A stretch of DNA of 26,365 bases from Odoribacter sp. AF15-53 (GTDB lineage: Bacteria > Bacteroidota > Bacteroidia > Bacteroidales > Marinifilaceae), in NCBI RefSeq assembly GCF_003479425.1, contig NZ_QUHC01000022.1, positions 1-26,365 on the forward strand, read 5' to 3'. Shown here piece after piece: positions 7,499 to 14,672 of this stretch (positions are counted from its first letter, which is position 1; each line of letters starts with the position of its first letter). The notes beneath the pieces are model-generated. The model saw nothing but the letters and a program-made list of their open reading frames with translations, had not been told where the DNA came from and made no database searches. Both the position numbers and the translations under genes were made by a program.

Positions 7499-9103
7499 CT
7501 ATTCGGGCCGGATCACATCGCGATCATTATCATAACAAGCACTATTATAATCGAGTTCACTCCGCGGGATTGCAAGCACGTAATTTTTACTATTTTGCGA
7601 CAAAGTATAGGTTTCATATGTTTCCCAACTTGAATACCATCTATGTTTCAATTCCGGCATTCCTTGTCTCCGCAAATCCCAGAAACGCATAGCCTCCTCG
7701 AAACAAAGCTCCCGACGTCGTTCCTCCCAAATAAACTTCAACAAGGCCGCCCCGTTCGGGAAATCCGCAGTTGTTTTTTCCACGAACACGTCAGAAGCCA
7801 AACGACAACGCCGCAGATTATTCAACAGATCAATAGCGTCACTAGTCACCGCATTATTCTTGCGCGTATAAGCCTCTGCCAAATTTAACATCACCTCCAC
7901 GCTACGCCAATTCTCGTGAAGAAGAGTCTCGCTCGGTTTTCCCGTTCCCGAATTCGATATTTGACGATATTTTACCGGGTAATAATATTTGTACTCATAA
8001 GGTTTATCCTCTTCCCACATGGATGTTGCTTTTTTAGCCGGAATATCCTTCAAAAAATAAGCGGTTTTCCGCAAATCTCCCTCTTCGTAAGATTGGATCA
8101 AAGATCCCTCCGTACTATACGAAGGTCTGAATCCCAACCCGTAATATACTCCCGAGGTTGACAAATATTGATATGGGCTATAGCTGGCAGTTCCAAACGT
8201 GAAAACAACTTCCTTATTTATACTACCATTCATCATGGTAAAAGGAGTGCCACTCAAACCCGTCTCCTTTCCAAACGACGTCGTATCCTGTGCATTCAAA
8301 TCCAGAACAATCGAATTTTGAGCCAAAAACAACTTACCAACACGAATCACCTCGTCCCAATTTTCCTGAAACAAAGCAATACGAGAAGCTAACAACAAAA
8401 CTGCCGGTTCTGAAAGTCGATGGATATTCCCGTCAAACGTGGCCACATTGATATATTTCTCCGCTTTCTCAATATCCCCGTTAATCAACTCGTATACATC
8501 CCGAATAGATGAACGACTTCTCGCCCGGGTGTCAATTTGTGGCTCCGTCCGGATAATCACTCCCGGCTTGTCCAGATTTTCTTCCGACCAAGGTAAAGCG
8601 TATGAATTTACCAAACACCAGTAATGATAAGCTCTCATCGCATAAGCATTGGCAGCAAGAAAATTATAAAGCCCAGAATCCGCCTCCACATATTCCATCT
8701 CCGGCAACGCATCTATAACCAGATTACAAGCCAAAATATTCCCGTAACGACGTTCCCAAAAATTATCCGCATAACTCGTTATCCGTCGTTCCCATTTGTA
8801 AGGCTCTTCACCCTCCCCCGCATTAAAAGCATCCTGGGAATTTTTATCCCGGGTAGCATTGCTTTCATCATCCGGGTCCAGTTCCAGGTGCCCCATCTCC
8901 ACGTCATCGGACATCAAATACAACCAGCTCACTTCTTCGTTAAAATTCCGAGGGAATCCCTCTCTATACAACATCGGTAAATACTCTTCCACTTTCCCCG
9001 GAATTAACAAATCGCCCGAATCCTCTTTCAAATAATCATCACACCCAGTAAACAAAAGTATTCCTAAAAGCCAAGATGTATATATTTTTACAAATCTTTT
9101 CAT
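7499..9103 (-). CDS. SusD/RagB family outer-membrane nutrient-binding lipoprotein
   Basis: A 534-residue protein starting at the ATG at 9103 (MKRFVKIYTS); a GTG at 9109 is a weaker alternative. The signal peptide ends at LLFTGC with lipidated Cys21, followed by DDYLKE, the usual N-terminus of SusD-like proteins. Family marks include the TPR-like helices (NLVIDALPEMEY, ANAYAMRAYHYWCLVNSYAL), a mid-protein ARSRSSIRDVYELINGDIEKA segment, and the C-terminal WEERRRELCFEEAMRFWDLR motif, which is diagnostic. It sits at the cell surface as the lid of the SusC barrel and captures the ligand. It follows susC by 12 nt. The ligand cannot be deduced: SusD proteins serve glycans, while RagB-type members serve peptides. 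The peptidase-like neighbour makes a peptide ligand the better guess. Confidence 0.95.
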   Translation of the reverse strand: MKRFVKIYTSWLLGILLFTGCDDYLKEDSGDLLIPGKVEEYLPMLYREGFPRNFNEEVSWLYLMSDDVEMGHLELDPDDESNATRDKNSQDAFNAGEGEEPYKWERRITSYADNFWERRYGNILACNLVIDALPEMEYVEADSGLYNFLAANAYAMRAYHYWCLVNSYALPWSEENLDKPGVIIRTEPQIDTRARSRSSIRDVYELINGDIEKAEKYINVATFDGNIHRLSEPAVLLLASRIALFQENWDEVIRVGKLFLAQNSIVLDLNAQDTTSFGKETGLSGTPFTMMNGSINKEVVFTFGTASYSPYQYLSTSGVYYGLGFRPSYSTEGSLIQSYEEGDLRKTAYFLKDIPAKKATSMWEEDKPYEYKYYYPVKYRQISNSGTGKPSETLLHENWRSVEVMLNLAEAYTRKNNAVTSDAIDLLNNLRRCRLASDVFVEKTTADFPNGAALLKFIWEERRRELCFEEAMRFWDLRRQGMPELKHRWYSSWETYETYTLSQNSKNYVLAIPRSELDYNSACYDNDRDVIRPE

Positions 9104-9115
9104 AGCCACTTCCTA

Positions 9116-12100
9116 TTAAAATGAAACATTAATACCCAAACTATAAGAAGGTAATATCGGGATATTCGCTTCCGGGGTCTCCGGATCAAGTCCCTTCCAA
9201 TCCTTATGTGCCCACACGAATAAATTCGAAGCTTGGAAACGAATTGCCATGGAAGAGATTCCCGTCATTTTCAATAAATTTTCAGGCACGATATAACTTA
9301 ACCCGACAGTACGCAAGCGTAGAAAATCAGCTTTTGCCACGCGAAGATCCGACAAATCATAAAAATAAGTACACTCTTCAACAGCTCCCCGATCCTCGGC
9401 AGAAACATTACTATCAAAATCCGAAGCCACTCTCTTGTTATACAAAGTCGGTATATCCGTGTACTTCTCGTCACCGGGCTTTCTCCACCTATTTTTCCAG
9501 TTCGTGGATACATTGGCAACCGGATTCAACGCATCACTTTTATCGGCATAAACTTTCGGCAAACGCTTTACACCACCCAAATTATACGTGAAACCTAAAG
9601 ACAATGACAAACGCTTGTTAAAAGTCAATTGCGTGTCAAATCCACCGGAAAGATCCGGGTAAATAGATCCGCTTCTCACCAATTCCATACGTTTCGGATC
9701 ACCCTCGTGCCACAACTTACCGTCTTTCCCGTAAAATAACGGATACCCGTTCTCACTAGACAATCCCCCGTAACGGAAGGAATACATCGAACCTAACTTC
9801 TCCCCCTTAATTGCCAAATTACCATCCAACATCTTGGTGATAACTTCCATATCACTGTAAAAATCATCGTTTGCCAAAGTCACCTCACTGGTGTTTCTCC
9901 CGAAATTCACGTTGAATTTCCAGTTCAGGTTCTTTTTCCGAATAATCTGCACGCTCAAATTACCTTCAATCCCTTGGTTATCCATTTCTCCCGCATTCAT
10001 GTACAAACGCGATTTACCGTTAGATGTCGCCACGATCTTATCCATGATCAAATCCTCGGTGTGCTTCTTGTACACATCCAAACTACCCGAAAGCCTTCCA
10101 TCCCAGAATGAAAAATCGACAGCGACATTCCAAGACGTCGTTTTTTCCCAACGTAAATCCGGATTAGGCAAACGGTAGATCGTCGATTGATCCAAATTAC
10201 TTATCGTATTTCTATCTCCTACTTCCAAGATCAAATTAGGAGTAGCATCATCATGAATATTTCCTTGAATACCGTAACTACCTCTCACTGATACGTAATG
10301 TCCGTTTTGGGCAAAGCGAGACATGAAAGCTTCATTCGTTAACAACCATTTACCCGCGATAGACCACGTCGGCAACCACCGATATTTCGGATTACTCCCG
10401 AACTTGTTGGCCCCGTCTGAACGAATATTGAAATTCATCACGTAACGATTGCCGTAAGTATATGTGGCTGAACCATAAAACGAGGCAACTCTCGAAATTG
10501 AATTCGTATTCGTTGGAAGCATTCGACTAACATAATTATTTAAAAAATTATCCGTTTGTACCGGCATAAACCGCTCCCCGTAAGTAGGAGTCCAACCATA
10601 ACCCGTCGAACGTACTCCCTCGTATTTCGTACCCCGCAATTCGGAACCGACTATGATATTCATATCGTGGACATCACCCAGAACTTTAATAAAACTCAAA
10701 CCGTTTCTCACCGTGTATCCAGTTTTCAACGTATTTGCTTGTTCCAAAATTCCCCCGTACGGTAAAGAAGATCTCCAGTATTCATCATCATTCTCATCAT
10801 ATTCCTTGTAATTATACCCGCGTGTGGCCGCAACACTAGCAGATTCTTCCGTTTTCCAATCCCGTTGATTCGTCGAAGAATTGTGATACGAGAAAGTTCC
10901 CTGATAAGACAATCCATCATACAACTTTACATTCAGATTCAACAAGGCGTTAAAATCATTCGCTTTACTCTCCTTGCCAGTCTCGGCCAACTCGTTTAAC
11001 ACATTATACAAATACTTCGAATTCTTCTTATAAAAATGATATTCCCCGTCTTCGTCATAAGGCTGTAATGTTCGGGAAGTACTGTAAGCATAACTAAAAG
11101 GATTTACAACCGAGTAACCTTCATTCTTTGTCGTGCTAAAATCAATCTTCGCCGTAAAATTAACATACTTACCCACGGAAGCATCCACGCGTGCCACAGA
11201 TGTGAAACGCTCGCTAACTGATCCCTTTGCTCCACCTTGATTATTGTTATAACCGGCCGAGAAATAATACTTCGCCCCCTCCGAACCTCCGCCAATACTC
11301 AAATTATGCGAGTGTGTCACTGCATTGCGGAACAACACATCAAACCAATCCGTATTACGATTTGCCATTTCCTTCGACCGGAGTGCAAATTCCTCTTGCG
11401 ACATCCGACGATTGATCAATTCATTCAACAATCCCTCATAAGAATCGGCCGGGTCCAACGATATACTTGAATTATACGACAATCCTTGCTCGAAAATCTC
11501 CTTGGATAATTGCATACGCTCGGCGGAATTCATTCGATCGAAATTTCGATAAGAAGGCCGCTCGTTCACCACCACTTCACCATAATATGAAACCGTCGGT
11601 TTTCCGGCACGTCCTTTTTTCGTGGTCAGCACGATCACACCGTTCGCTGCCTTTACCCCGTAAATCGCCGTGGCAGAAGCATCTTTCAACACCGTGATTG
11701 ACTCTATATCCTGCGGGCTGATTCCTGAAATAGCATTACCGATAAGATACTCCGCATCCTCACTATTCAACTCCGAAGCCGTGATCGGGACATTTTGCTC
11801 AAGAATCACTCCATCAACTACCCACACCGGAGCTTTGTTTCCGTTAATCGTCGAAGTACCCCGGATACGTATTTTAGGCGTGGCACTCGGCTCTCCCGAA
11901 GTATTCATCACCATCAAACCGGGAACCTGTCCTTGTAACATCTGGTCGATAGAAGCCGCCCCCGCCATGTAAATATCATCCGTTTTCACCACGGAAACCG
12001 CACTAGCCGACTCCCTCCGATTCAACGTCTGATATCCGGTCACGACAACTTCTTCAATATCATGCACATCCTCTTTCATCTGCACATCAATGCGTTCTTC

Positions 12101-12688
12101 ACCATTCCATACCTTCGTCACCTTCACCATTCCGATAAAAGAGTAGACCAGTTTTATCCCATGTTTATCCTCCAACTCTAACGAATATTCTCCCTTCACG
12201 TCTGTAGCCGTCCCGCTCACCGCACCTTCAATCATCACCGTGACTCCCGGCAACGGAGTTCCCTCGATATCCGTCACTTTACCCGTCACTTTCTTTTTCT
12301 TCTGCTGCTGTGTTTGGTCAACCACCTCTTTCACGGGTTTCACAACCACCATCTTTCCCACACGTTCAAATGAATAAGGCAGTCCTTTTAATATCTGCCG
12401 GAGAGCCTCCTCCAGCGAAGTATTTTCCAGTTCCACACTCAACTTCAAATCCTTCGACAACTCCTCCTCATTATACACGAAATACATCCCCGTCTGTTGT
12501 TTCAAGGCTTTGAAAGCTTCCCGAAGGGTAACATCCTTCAATTTCAGATTCACAGTTTGTCCTATGCCCACTCCCATGGCAGAAATAGTAAAAAAAACTG
12601 TCAATACACAAGTCAATTTCATGGTCAACAAGATTTTCCGTCCAACATCCCACTTTTGGAGGAAACTTGAAAAGCATCTTTTTTTCAT
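9116..12688 (-). CDS. SusC/RagA TonB-dependent transporter with STN signalling domain
   Basis: A 1190-residue outer-membrane transporter. The order is: N-terminal extension and signal segment (about 1-44, second Met at 23), STN domain (about 45-118, LREAFKALKQQTGMYFVYN), a Q/K-rich linker, a carboxypeptidase-D-like regulatory domain (about 134-205, VTGKVTDIEGTPLPGVTV), a TonB-box-like stretch (DIEEVVVTGYQTL, 210-222), the plug domain (about 225-355, with PQDIESITVLKDASATAIYG) and a 22-strand barrel ending in the aromatic SYSLGINVSF. The STN domain is the contact point for FecR in trans-envelope signalling, so ligand uptake should control the sigma factor upstream. It forms a bipartite uptake complex with the SusD-like protein encoded 12 nt downstream. 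The gene starts 44 nt after fecR. Confidence 0.97.
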   Translation of the reverse strand: MKKRCFSSFLQKWDVGRKILLTMKLTCVLTVFFTISAMGVGIGQTVNLKLKDVTLREAFKALKQQTGMYFVYNEEELSKDLKLSVELENTSLEEALRQILKGLPYSFERVGKMVVVKPVKEVVDQTQQQKKKKVTGKVTDIEGTPLPGVTVMIEGAVSGTATDVKGEYSLELEDKHGIKLVYSFIGMVKVTKVWNGEERIDVQMKEDVHDIEEVVVTGYQTLNRRESASAVSVVKTDDIYMAGAASIDQMLQGQVPGLMVMNTSGEPSATPKIRIRGTSTINGNKAPVWVVDGVILEQNVPITASELNSEDAEYLIGNAISGISPQDIESITVLKDASATAIYGVKAANGVIVLTTKKGRAGKPTVSYYGEVVVNERPSYRNFDRMNSAERMQLSKEIFEQGLSYNSSISLDPADSYEGLLNELINRRMSQEEFALRSKEMANRNTDWFDVLFRNAVTHSHNLSIGGGSEGAKYYFSAGYNNNQGGAKGSVSERFTSVARVDASVGKYVNFTAKIDFSTTKNEGYSVVNPFSYAYSTSRTLQPYDEDGEYHFYKKNSKYLYNVLNELAETGKESKANDFNALLNLNVKLYDGLSYQGTFSYHNSSTNQRDWKTEESASVAATRGYNYKEYDENDDEYWRSSLPYGGILEQANTLKTGYTVRNGLSFIKVLGDVHDMNIIVGSELRGTKYEGVRSTGYGWTPTYGERFMPVQTDNFLNNYVSRMLPTNTNSISRVASFYGSATYTYGNRYVMNFNIRSDGANKFGSNPKYRWLPTWSIAGKWLLTNEAFMSRFAQNGHYVSVRGSYGIQGNIHDDATPNLILEVGDRNTISNLDQSTIYRLPNPDLRWEKTTSWNVAVDFSFWDGRLSGSLDVYKKHTEDLIMDKIVATSNGKSRLYMNAGEMDNQGIEGNLSVQIIRKKNLNWKFNVNFGRNTSEVTLANDDFYSDMEVITKMLDGNLAIKGEKLGSMYSFRYGGLSSENGYPLFYGKDGKLWHEGDPKRMELVRSGSIYPDLSGGFDTQLTFNKRLSLSLGFTYNLGGVKRLPKVYADKSDALNPVANVSTNWKNRWRKPGDEKYTDIPTLYNKRVASDFDSNVSAEDRGAVEECTYFYDLSDLRVAKADFLRLRTVGLSYIVPENLLKMTGISSMAIRFQASNLFVWAHKDWKGLDPETPEANIPILPSYSLGINVSF

Positions 12689-12714
12689 AAATTAGATTAT
12701 TTAATTAGCATTAT

Positions 12715-12728
12715 CCGGAAATTCCCGG
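12715..12728 (-). promoter_or_regulatory. Short CCGG dyad between fecR and susC
   Basis: The 44-nt fecR-susC gap contains CCGGGAATTTCCGG on the minus strand, two CCGG halves around an A/T centre. A similar dyad (CCGGAATACCGG) lies in the fecI-fecR gap. The only other content of this gap is A/T-rich leader. An ECF-dependent promoter may lie here or in the end of fecR, but I cannot identify its elements. Confidence 0.3.
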
Positions 12729-12732
12729 GAGT

Positions 12733-13884
12733 TTACCTCTCTTTAATAACGACCTCTGTCCCGTTTATTTCAAAACTCACATTTGTCGTCTTCTCTATTA
12801 CTTTCAGAATTTGATTTAAATTACCGTCCCTTTCAAACATGCCCGTGAAACTACGCTCGCACAATTTCTCATCCTCGAAGCGGAAACTCACGTCATACCA
12901 ACGCGCCAAGCGCTCCGTGATATCCGATAAAGACATGTTCTCGAACTCGAATATTCCCTGAACCCAGGACACATACATCCCCAGCTCAACCTTTCGTCTG
13001 GTGATCGCACCCTTTCCACTGGCCAAAGCTTGCTCTCCGGGAGACAACAACATTTCTCTCTCTCCGTTTTCCACACGCACCGATCCCTCCACCAAAGTAG
13101 TCACCACCGGGGCTTCCTCTCCATAAGCCGACACGTTAAACTTGGTCCCCAACACGTTCACTGCCACACCGTTCACATGCACGATAAACGGATGTAACGA
13201 ATCGTGTTGCACTTCAAAACAAACCTCTCCCTTCACGGAAACCTCTCTCGTCGCACCGGAAAAGAATACCGGGAACGTCACCTCCGAGGCTGAATTAACC
13301 CATACCTTTGTACCGTCAGCTAGCGTGAAATGATATTCTCCGGCCACCGGAACCTGTACCGTATGTACAACCGGTTCCTTCACTTCCACGTTCACCTTCT
13401 CGTACTGCAAACCGCCCTCCATGTCATTCAAAACCCGCACCCCCTCTTCACGTACCTCCCGAAGATCGGCCAACTGCAAATCAACTTCTTGTCCGTTTGC
13501 TAACACAAGCGTGGCACGAGTAGATCCCGGTAGAATCTCTGCCACCACCGGAACAACCGCTTTTTCCATTTTTGCTAGATGAAACAATACCGCACCAATC
13601 CCCAGCACGAGAAACAACGAAGCCGCCGCGGTCATCCAACCGCGTACAATTCTTCTCTGTTTACGCTGCTTGCATTTTTGCTGGAACACACTCCACGCAC
13701 TCTCCTCGTCCAATAATTTTTCCCCGGATGCCATACGATGCAATCGCACCACCCGGAGATATTTTTCAAAACGCTCCGAGTTTTCGGTAGAAGCATCTAA
13801 CCAATGGCGCAACTTGCGTGCCTGCTCTTTTGTCAGACGCCCCGAAGTGTAATCAACTAACCATTCAAATATCTTTTCGTCCAT
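12733..13884 (-). CDS. FecR-family anti-sigma factor (inner membrane)
   Basis: A 383-residue protein. Residues 1-80 are cytoplasmic and helical (FEWLVDYTSGRLTKEQ), the sigma-binding region of Bacteroidota FecR proteins. One transmembrane segment lies at about 82-104 (WMTAAASLFLVLGIGAVLF). The periplasmic FecR domain spans about 165-285, with FTLADGTKVWVNSASEV, VSVKGEVCFEV and VNVLGTKFNVSAY, all characteristic. The C-terminal 75 residues (VSWVQGIFEFENMSLSDI through the end) match the DUF4974/STN-like domain that contacts the transporter's STN domain. It should hold the sigma factor encoded just upstream inactive, or activate it, depending on transporter occupancy. The gap to fecI is 73 nt, with an unusual inverted repeat next to the start codon. 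Confidence 0.95.
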   Translation of the reverse strand: MDEKIFEWLVDYTSGRLTKEQARKLRHWLDASTENSERFEKYLRVVRLHRMASGEKLLDEESAWSVFQQKCKQRKQRRIVRGWMTAAASLFLVLGIGAVLFHLAKMEKAVVPVVAEILPGSTRATLVLANGQEVDLQLADLREVREEGVRVLNDMEGGLQYEKVNVEVKEPVVHTVQVPVAGEYHFTLADGTKVWVNSASEVTFPVFFSGATREVSVKGEVCFEVQHDSLHPFIVHVNGVAVNVLGTKFNVSAYGEEAPVVTTLVEGSVRVENGEREMLLSPGEQALASGKGAITRRKVELGMYVSWVQGIFEFENMSLSDITERLARWYDVSFRFEDEKLCERSFTGMFERDGNLNQILKVIEKTTNVSFEINGTEVVIKER

Positions 13885-13885
13885 A

Positions 13886-13924
13886 CTACAAAAAACTTTT
13901 CATACCGGTATTCCGGTTTTTTGT
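13886..13924 (-). promoter_or_regulatory. Inverted repeat and five-codon leader frame before fecR
   Basis: A perfect 9-bp inverted repeat (13888-13896 with 13916-13924) has a 19-nt interior. A smaller competing dyad, ACCGG-tatt-CCGGT (13904-13917), overlaps its right arm. The structure ends 3 nt before the fecR ATG, so it would cover the ribosome-binding region. In the same space the minus strand encodes ATG-AAA-AGT-TTT-TTG-TAG (13903-13886), which stops 1 nt before the fecR start. This could couple or limit FecR translation relative to FecI. Function is inferred from layout only. Confidence 0.4.
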
Positions 13925-13957
13925 AATATGGGTGAATCAAAATCAAAAAAAATTTTT

Positions 13958-14518
13958 TTACAAACACAACAATGCGACCACGAAAAGATCGCCCAGTCTC
14001 TCTCTCAGCTTCTTTAACGCATGAGAATAATGCGTTTTAACCGTGTTCACCGACACGTTAAGCCGTTCCGCCACCTCCTTGTAAGTCATTCCCTCAAGCA
14101 CGATAGCATTAAATACCTTACGAGCATTCTCCGGTAATAGCTCGATTTCCCGGTACAACCTATCCTTTATCGCCTTCAACTCCTCCTCATCATATGTCAT
14201 TTCCTCGAAAAAATGATCAGCTCGCTCCTCGATATCCCTGAAAACAATCTGGCCGTTCCGTTCCAAGAACTTAAAGGACGCCTTCGTCACCGCCCCAAAT
14301 AAATAGGCCCTCAACGAGCCCTCGAATGCACTCCCTTTCCTGTTTTCCCAGAAAGCGATCAAAACATTTTGCACCACATCCTCCGCATCCTCGACCGTCG
14401 CCAGATACTTCAGGGCATAAACACATAATGCACGATAATAATCCTTAAATATCATCCGCATACACTGTTCATCCCCAACCTTTAACAGGTGCAATATATC
14501 ACTTTCTACATATCTCAT
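13958..14518 (-). CDS. ECF RNA polymerase sigma-70 factor, FecI-like
   Basis: The ATG at 14518 gives 186 residues (MRYVESDILH), normal for the family. An upstream ATG at 14563 would put the start codon inside the -7 element, so I reject it. Sigma region 2 covers about residues 24-90 (DYYRALCVYALKYLATVEDAEDVVQ, quoted up to residue 50; then FWENR). Sigma region 4 covers about 118-175, with LPENARKVFNAIVLEGMT and a helix-turn-helix ending in SVNTVKTHYSHALKKLRERL. It directs polymerase to the susC promoter when released or activated through FecR and the transporter STN domain. First gene of the locus, with its own promoter at 14561-14590. A run of A7T8 follows the stop on the minus strand, before fecR. 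Confidence 0.95.
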   Translation of the reverse strand: MRYVESDILHLLKVGDEQCMRMIFKDYYRALCVYALKYLATVEDAEDVVQNVLIAFWENRKGSAFEGSLRAYLFGAVTKASFKFLERNGQIVFRDIEERADHFFEEMTYDEEELKAIKDRLYREIELLPENARKVFNAIVLEGMTYKEVAERLNVSVNTVKTHYSHALKKLRERLGDLFVVALLCL

Positions 14519-14560
14519 AAATCCGAATAAGCATTCTCTTCCCCGCAAAGTCACCCCCTG

Positions 14561-14590
14561 CAAAGATAGACATTCTCGACAAGAATCAAA
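14561..14590 (-). promoter_or_regulatory. Bacteroidota-type promoter for fecI
   Basis: On the minus strand TTTG (14590-14587) is followed after 18 nt by TATCTTTG (14568-14561), an exact match to the -33 TTTG / -7 TAnnTTTG consensus of the Bacteroidota primary sigma factor. Transcription would start near 14555, leaving a leader of about 37 nt. The sigma gene is therefore likely transcribed by the housekeeping polymerase rather than only by itself. Confidence 0.65.
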
Positions 14591-14609
14591 ATAACCACTA
14601 ATTCTCCAT

Positions 14610-14650
14610 AAAAAAAGCAGGTCGTTTCTTTTTTTTCGAAACGACCTGCT
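14610..14650 (-). terminator. Intrinsic terminator of clpB
   Basis: A perfect 13-bp stem (14616-14628 with 14638-14650) with a 9-nt loop is followed on the minus strand by a T run (complement of 14610-14616). It begins 23 nt after the clpB stop codon and separates clpB from the fecI promoter. Confidence 0.9.
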
Positions 14651-14672
14651 CTTTATCTACTTATCAATAATC

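Noticed and set aside
13945..13959. A8T7 run after fecI as a terminator
   Set aside because: No G/C stem precedes it, so it is not an intrinsic terminator. It is simply a homopolymer stretch, and fecR is expected on the same transcript.
14563..14563. Upstream ATG of fecI
   Set aside because: It falls inside the predicted -7 promoter element and the extra residues are not sigma-like.
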